The translations under genes were made by a program, and so were the position numbers. The notes under the pieces were generated by a model, which made no database searches, had not been told where the DNA came from, and saw only the letters and a program-made list of their open reading frames with translations. Shown here one piece after another: positions 58,869 through 64,000 of a stretch of DNA of 64,000 nucleotides. This DNA is from Sternotherus odoratus (taxonomy: Eukaryota > Chordata > Testudines > Kinosternidae), in contig JAVMKO010000003.1 in the NCBI GenBank assembly GCA_032164245.1, forward strand, positions 93,247,890 to 93,311,889, in the 5' to 3' direction. Position 1 is the first letter of the stretch; every line of letters starts with the position of its first letter.

Positions 58869-60228
58869 GGGCATGGCTACTGTGACGGAGCGAGGACTCA
58901 CCCCTGTGGCGCCTCTTGCTCGTTGTCCAGGGAATCAGCTCTTCCGGCCTCTGGAGCGCCCCCTGCAGGTCAATGTCCTGCCTGTCACCAGCCCAGCATC
59001 CCTCCCGGTGCCCCCTTAGCTGGGGTGCTGTCCCCCTGTCTCTGTAGGTCTCCCCTTCCTGGGGAAGCCCCACCTCCCTCTCCCTACCTTGCCTCAGTCT
59101 AGGCAACTGCCAGTCATCACTTACCCCGTTTCCTGGGGCAGACTGCATTATCATTGCCATTCATCACTAGCCTGCTGCCTCTTCAACTACCCATGGGCTG
59201 CTCCCTGCAACACCAATACCCCTTGTTGGCCCATCCCCTAGGCCCTGCAGCCTGGGGTGTCCAGACCAGAACTCCCCCAGCTCATGTTGCCTCTCCCCAG
59301 CCCTGCTCCACTCTGGGTACTCTGTTAATCTCCCCAGCAGCCAGGCCTGATTTCCTCTACCACTAGAGGAGACTGTCTGCCAGACCCCTGCCTCTCAGCC
59401 TTTTCATAAGGGCCATCTAATCTGTTTAGGGCGTGGCCACCCAGCTGAGCCTGCTCTCCCAATCAGCCTGGGAGCTTGATTGCTCCCAGCTACGACCCCT
59501 TCCTGGGCTGTTTTAAGCCCTTCTGGCTGGGAGCAGGTGATCACCCCGCTACAGCTACATTTGCGAGTTAGAGTACATTAAAGCAGCCCTGTGCACTCTA
59601 ACTGACAACATGTCCACCCTGGCAAGGCATGTAGAGCGCCCAGACTCCATGGCTAAAGGACTCCTGGTACTCCACCTCGGCGAGTGGAATAATGTTTGAG
59701 GCACCCCTACTGGAGTGCCACAGAACCAGTGTGGATGCCCTGGTCTGTTAATGTGCTCTGATTGGCCTCCAGAAGTGTCCCACAATGCCTGTTCTAGACA
59801 CTCTGGTCATCTGGTGATGTGCTGGCGAGACTTGTCACCGTGCTCCTCAGCTGTTCGGGCTCCATTCCTGCAGACCATAAGGGAAGACAGAGCGCGCTGC
59901 ACACAAAACATTGAAAGATGGTGCCAAAGGTGGATGGAAGCACAAGGATTGCTGGGATGCGAACCAATGCATCATGGGATGTTGTGACAGGACCCAGAAT
60001 GTCCCACACCTTCCACCCCCTTCCACAAGTCACAGAATGGGAAGAGGTGCTCTGTGGGATAGCTGCCCATAAAGCACCGCTCCCAATGCTACTGCAAGTG
60101 CCACAAATGTGGCCATGCCAGGACGCTTGCAGCTGTCAGTGTGGACAGATGGCAGGGCTTTCCCTACTGCGCTCTATGAAGGCTGGTTTAACCAAGCACG
60201 CTCTACATCTGCAAGTGTAGCCATACCC
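58869..60228. mobile_element. TIR transposon (hAT/Harbinger-like), interrupted
   Basis: The ends read GGGCATGGCTAC (58869-58880) and, on the minus strand, GGGTATGGCTACACTTGC (60211-60228). The left end resumes after an insertion as CTACATTTGCGAGTTAGAGT at 59555, giving GGGCATGGCTACATTTGC, which matches the right end. The rest (59559-60228) is GC-rich and has no transposase. Open frames of 76-100 codons on both strands show no domain. Without the insertion the element would be about 680 bp. Confidence 0.78.
58881..59553. mobile_element. LTR-like or TIR insertion (673 bp), nested
   Basis: It starts TGTGACGGAGCG, ends CACCCCGCTACA, and is flanked by a perfect 5-bp duplication GCTAC (58876-58880 and 59554-59558). 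The TG...CA ends and 5-bp duplication fit a solo LTR. However, the ends are inversely related over about 18 bp (TGTGACGGAGCGAGGACTCA vs TGTAGCGGGGTGATCACC), so a DNA transposon is also possible. No clear TATA/AATAAA pair decides the orientation. Confidence 0.75.
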
Positions 60229-61579
60229 AAAGATTAGGCCTGATTCACTGTGACTCTGCACTCTGTGTAATCATCGTTGACAGCTGTGCAAAGTGAGTGC
60301 AATGCTGGTGCAAATCAGTTCTGAATTGGTAGCTTTTTACATCCAGTTTACAGTGGAAACCACAGGGTGCAGGGCAACCATGCCTCAAAAGGTCTTATTG
60401 TCTACGAGCCTGATTCCCAAGTGGTCCCATTGCTTTCAGAGCAACTAGAAGAAAAGAACACCACTAACGTGCATGAGCATTTGCAGAACTGAGGAAAAGG
60501 CAAAATGCTTGTAACACTGATGACCTAGCACTGCAATTTGTTTTGTTTTTTTAAATACCTTTTATGTATTCATGTGCATTGTGATCTTGATTGTTATAAT
60601 GACCAGTGGGGGCCATTGGCAGCTGCTGTACATTACAGGGACCTTCATGCTGCTCTAACTTGCCCTGGGGTATCAGTCTGGTGCAGAATGGCCAGGAGCA
60701 GGGAAATGCAGAGATGCTTTAAATCTTTATATTTATCCTTCTCCGTGCATTGCCCAGAACACTCTCTAGCCAGAGCCGAGAATCAGGCTTTGCATGCCTA
60801 GCTCATCCTTCGTCTCCGCTGAAACTACCACTGAGGTATCTGAGTCTCAGTTGCCTTGTACTTTGTGTGGTCATTTACCCCTGTGCAAAGTGTGTGTGAC
60901 TGTTACCAGATCAGACCGGTAGCACTGGATACTCGCTTTGCACAGGCATAAAGGGCTCCGCAAGTAGCAGGGCTTGTCTACATCATGAAAATTCTCACTT
61001 ACACTAGTGCTAATGCCGGGGTGCTGTACCAGTGCAAATGGGGACTTACAATGGGGCAGTTTAATTCTGCAAGTGTTCAGTTATTACTTTTACAGGCTTT
61101 TTTTTTCTATTTTTTTCCTTGATCCTGCAAGCACTAATCCATGCTAATTGTTTTTACTCATGGTTGCAACTTGATCAATGGAGCAGTTTTAATCAGCTAG
61201 GACTATCTTTGTGAACAAGGGATTGCAGGACATGCCAGTGGACAATGACCCTGTCTAGACTAGGACATGACAAATTATGCTATCCAGGTTAAGCCCCACT
61301 TTGTGCCAATACATCATGTCTACATTACACCATTGCACTGGTGTAACTTCACTGAGATAAATACACCAGTGCAACTTTTATTAATGTTGATAAACTCAGT
61401 GTCTTCTAACAAAACAAAAATTCTATATTCAAATTTCTCACCTCTCATATATATTTTTAATTTTGTACGTGTTAACTTGGAACAGTGAAATGCTATCTGA
61501 TCTGCAGCTCCCAAGTGTCCTTTCTATAGATACTCAATGTTACTCCTTAGAATTCAACCTGCAGGCCAAGACTGTACAG
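60229..61579. other. No gene; fragments of dispersed repeats
   Basis: Fragments of GCCTGATTC-type repeats appear at about 60238-60380 and 60403-60430, and the CTGCTCTAACTT motif occurs at 60650. No frame shows a protein domain. Confidence 0.4.
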
Positions 61580-62395
61580 TAAATAGAAGTCAGACAGTAT
61601 GGTCTAGTGGATGTGGCATTGGTTCTAGTCCTGGTTTTCCCACTGATCTTGGGTTTGCAGAGATTTGGAAAATCTCTGGTCCTCTGTTTCCCCTCCCACC
61701 TTTAGTATCTCTAGATCAGGGTTGGGCAAACTTTTTGGCCCGAAGGCCACACTGGGGCTTCAAAATTGTGCAGAGGGCCAGGTAGGGAAGGCCCCGCCCC
61801 CTATCCGACCCCTGGCTACCCCCCTCAGAACCCTGACCAGTCGAACCCCCCATTCCTTGTCCCCTGATCACCCCCTCCAGAGACCCCCCCTCTAATTGCC
61901 CCCAGGACCCCACCCCCTATCTAGCCCCCCTGCTATCTGTTCCCTGACTGCCCCCTCCCAGACCCTCCTCACACCCTAACCACCACCCCTAGCCCCCACC
62001 ACCTAAGCCCCCACCCCACTGGCTTACCTGCTCAGCCAGGTGCGTGGCCCAGTGGCTCGCAGTGCTCTGCCCGGCCACGCGTCTTGCCCTGCTCGGCCCA
62101 GAACCACGGGGCCCTGCGGCTTGCCACAGTAGACTAACCACCCCCGGCCGAGAGTGCAGGGCCCCATGGCTTTCTGCTCTCGGCCTGGGGTCGGGACCAC
62201 TGGCCCCGCCCCTTGGCCCCAGCTCCCAGGCCGGATAAAAATGGCCAGCAGGCCACATGTGGCCCACGGGCCGTAGTTTGCCCATGTCTGCGCTAGATCC
62301 TAAGCTTCTTGGGACAGGAACTGTCTCTTACTGTTTGTACACACAGTGGTTAGAGCTTTGGGTTCTCTGTTCCCACAATATAAATAATAATCGTT
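61580..62395. repeat. Old MIR-like SINE split by a hAT element
   Basis: Left part 61580-61716: ACAGTATGGTCTAGTGGATG, CTGATCTTGGGTTTGCAGAG, CCTCTGTTTCCCCTCC. Right part 62291-62395: GATCCTAAGCTTCTTGGGAC, AGGAACTGTCTCTTACTGTT, then ATATAAATAATAAT. Together they look like one old SINE into which 61717-62290 inserted. Confidence 0.65.
61717..62290. mobile_element. Non-autonomous hAT transposon, 574 bp
   Basis: The left end is CAGGGTTGGGCAAACTTTTT with GGCCCGAAGGCC, and the right end on the minus strand is CAGACATGGGCAAACTACGG with CCCGTGGGCC. Flanking octamers CTCTAGAT (61709-61716) and CGCTAGAT (62291-62298) match at 7 of 8 positions, as expected for a hAT target duplication. The interior is C-rich on the left and GC-rich in the middle. 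Open frames on both strands are by-products of this composition. Confidence 0.9.
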
Positions 62396-64000
62396 GGTCT
62401 AGAGAAAGAGAGCTCCAGGACAGATAAACGAAGGAGAAAGCAAATAATAAACTAAAGAAAGTAACTTTATCAAGACATCTACATCTAGGTCAGATTTAGC
62501 AATACCAAACCAACAGATGTTTTGTTAACTCTTCCAGCACCGGGATGGACAGCAAGCTGCCCATTTGTATCTTTTAGTTCTGTTTCATCCTCAGATTTTA
62601 GAGGCATAAAAACCAAGAGTGTAAGAAGGTTTTAATAAACTCTTTTTAAAAAAGTAGTCTGACTCTTCTGTACTTGGGCCCCTGGTGGCCAGTGACTAAG
62701 AGGACCTTTTCAGAGGTCAAGTCTGCTGATTCAGAGAGTCTTAACGTGAAAGCTCATGAAAGTGTTCAAATCCCCCATATCAGTCACATGATGGGAAAAA
62801 TGAGGGGGATCAGGAATTAAAACACAAAAGGCTGTATTAAAATTACAGAAAGCCCTAAACTGACAATAGAATTTATAATTTTATAAGGTACCCAATAAAG
62901 CTAAGCAAACTAGATGACATCTTCCATCATCAAGGCTCCCTTCCCTGAACTAAATATCCAACTATATCCAATTACACTGACCGGAGGGAATTTTATTCTT
63001 TTTCTATTCATTCAATTTAATCTTAAGCAAAAGTCCTATTTTTACTCTGAATCCAAATTTGATACTAAGACGTAATGTGAAATGGAAGTGCTGCTTTCAT
63101 CTCACTCAGAGAGCCGACACTCATCACTTGGAAAAAAACGGCTCTAACTTCAAAAGAGTCGAATAATGCTAACGGTAGAATCTGAGGGTTTTTTCATGGT
63201 TCTTCATGACTGTCTCACAACAGCAGTGCAGCAAACTCTGAGCAATTCATCTCTTGTATGACACTACTGAGTACACTGGTGGTGCACCAGGAAAGGACTT
63301 GGCCCTTCACTTTCCAGAGCTGCCGCTACATTGGCTAGCTCTCTGGTATATTCTATGCATAAATTGGCAGTTTGGGTTTGCAGACGTTTGTGACACAGTT
63401 ATTTGATTTTCTCACATTTAGGTTCACAGTTCTTACGTTTTTGTATCTCAATCCTGCAATGAGCTATATGCAGGCCCCCGAAGGACATGTTTGGGACAGG
63501 CTTTTGGGGGTTGTGTCTCTTGTTAAACTTTAAACAGACACCCTCATTTGCTGGATTTGAGTAACTTTCAATGTTACTTTCAATGTTAAAACTATGTTTT
63601 ATGAAGGGTTATCTATGTGGAAAGAATTAAAATTGTGACCTACTTTCTTCTGATTCTGCAAGAATTACCAGATATAGCGCTTGCTACCAGGAAATCATGA
63701 GATTCGTGGTGTCTTATAAGAAAATACTGTGCTTTTAATTAAAGACACATTTTAGTTATGCATCTTTTTGATCTGGAATGTGACATGAGCACTTCTGTGA
63801 TAGTTCCATGGATTTCTGAAGAATTTAAAGTGCAGTTCTTATATTGTGTCGATCATCTGTCTAATCCCATTGTCTTTGACAAATGGGCTTTCATTTTACC
63901 TATGACAATTTTATCTATTACAATTTTACCTGAATTCAGACTTAAATGATGAAAGATTAAAGAAAGATCAAAACTAAAGTAGGTCAATTTTTTCCCCTTT
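62396..64000. other. AT-rich end of the window, nothing recognised
   Basis: No supported gene or repeat. A plus-strand frame at 63758-63949 (63 codons) has no motif I know. Confidence 0.4.

Noticed and set aside
59715..60220. Frames of 76-100 codons on both strands
   Set aside because: They fall within a TIR transposon without any transposase-like motif.

Overview
This window looks like non-coding DNA from a reptile, most probably a cryptodiran turtle. I found no host protein-coding gene, rRNA gene, functional tRNA gene, CRISPR array or operon. The turtle call rests on the mix of repeats: several decayed CR1 LINEs in both orientations, tRNA-related SINEs whose head reads GTAGCCATGTTAGTCTG and whose body reads CTTTCGTGGGCTAA (the tortoise Pol III SINE type), a second tRNA-like SINE with a CR1-like tail, MIR-like fragments, and non-autonomous DNA transposons of kinds I associate with turtle genomes. 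No database search was possible, so family names come from recalled sequence similarity. Boundaries are firm only where target-site duplications (TSDs) or terminal repeats are visible.

Layout. 0-9 kb: a CR1 3' end (300-803), a complete solo LTR with a 4-bp TSD (3361-4015) and a 982-bp Tigger/mariner-like element with a TA TSD (7232-8213). 9-18 kb: a minus-strand CR1 with a broken reverse transcriptase (9239-10905), itself interrupted by a TIR element holding a perfect 54-bp tandem duplication of a palindrome. Plus-strand CR1 pieces follow, with a SINE inverted dimer bounded by an 11-bp TSD at 15794-15976. 18-32 kb: CR1 tails, SINEs, a long perfect hairpin around a T/A tract (22088-22168), an 830-bp solo LTR with a 5-bp TSD (27193-28022) and a probable second LTR (29085-29574). 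32-42 kb: mostly unique-looking AT-rich DNA with a 47-bp near-identical direct repeat (36221 and 36569), GC-rich repeats and a CR1 interrupted by a SINE. 42-50 kb: a GC-rich foldback element, an LTR-like element and an antisense LTR-like element carrying a SINE. 50-64 kb: palindromic short repeats, a truncated SINE with a 12-bp TSD, an LTR-like element nested in a TIR element (58869-60228), and a 574-bp hAT-type element inserted in an older SINE (61717-62290).

Nothing here works together as a pathway. The window reads as intergenic or deep-intronic sequence layered by transposition, and nested insertions give relative ages at several places. I found no evidence for a new biological system. 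The observations most worth checking are structural: the perfect hairpin, the duplicated palindrome, the inverted-dimer SINE, the 47-bp duplication and the nested elements.
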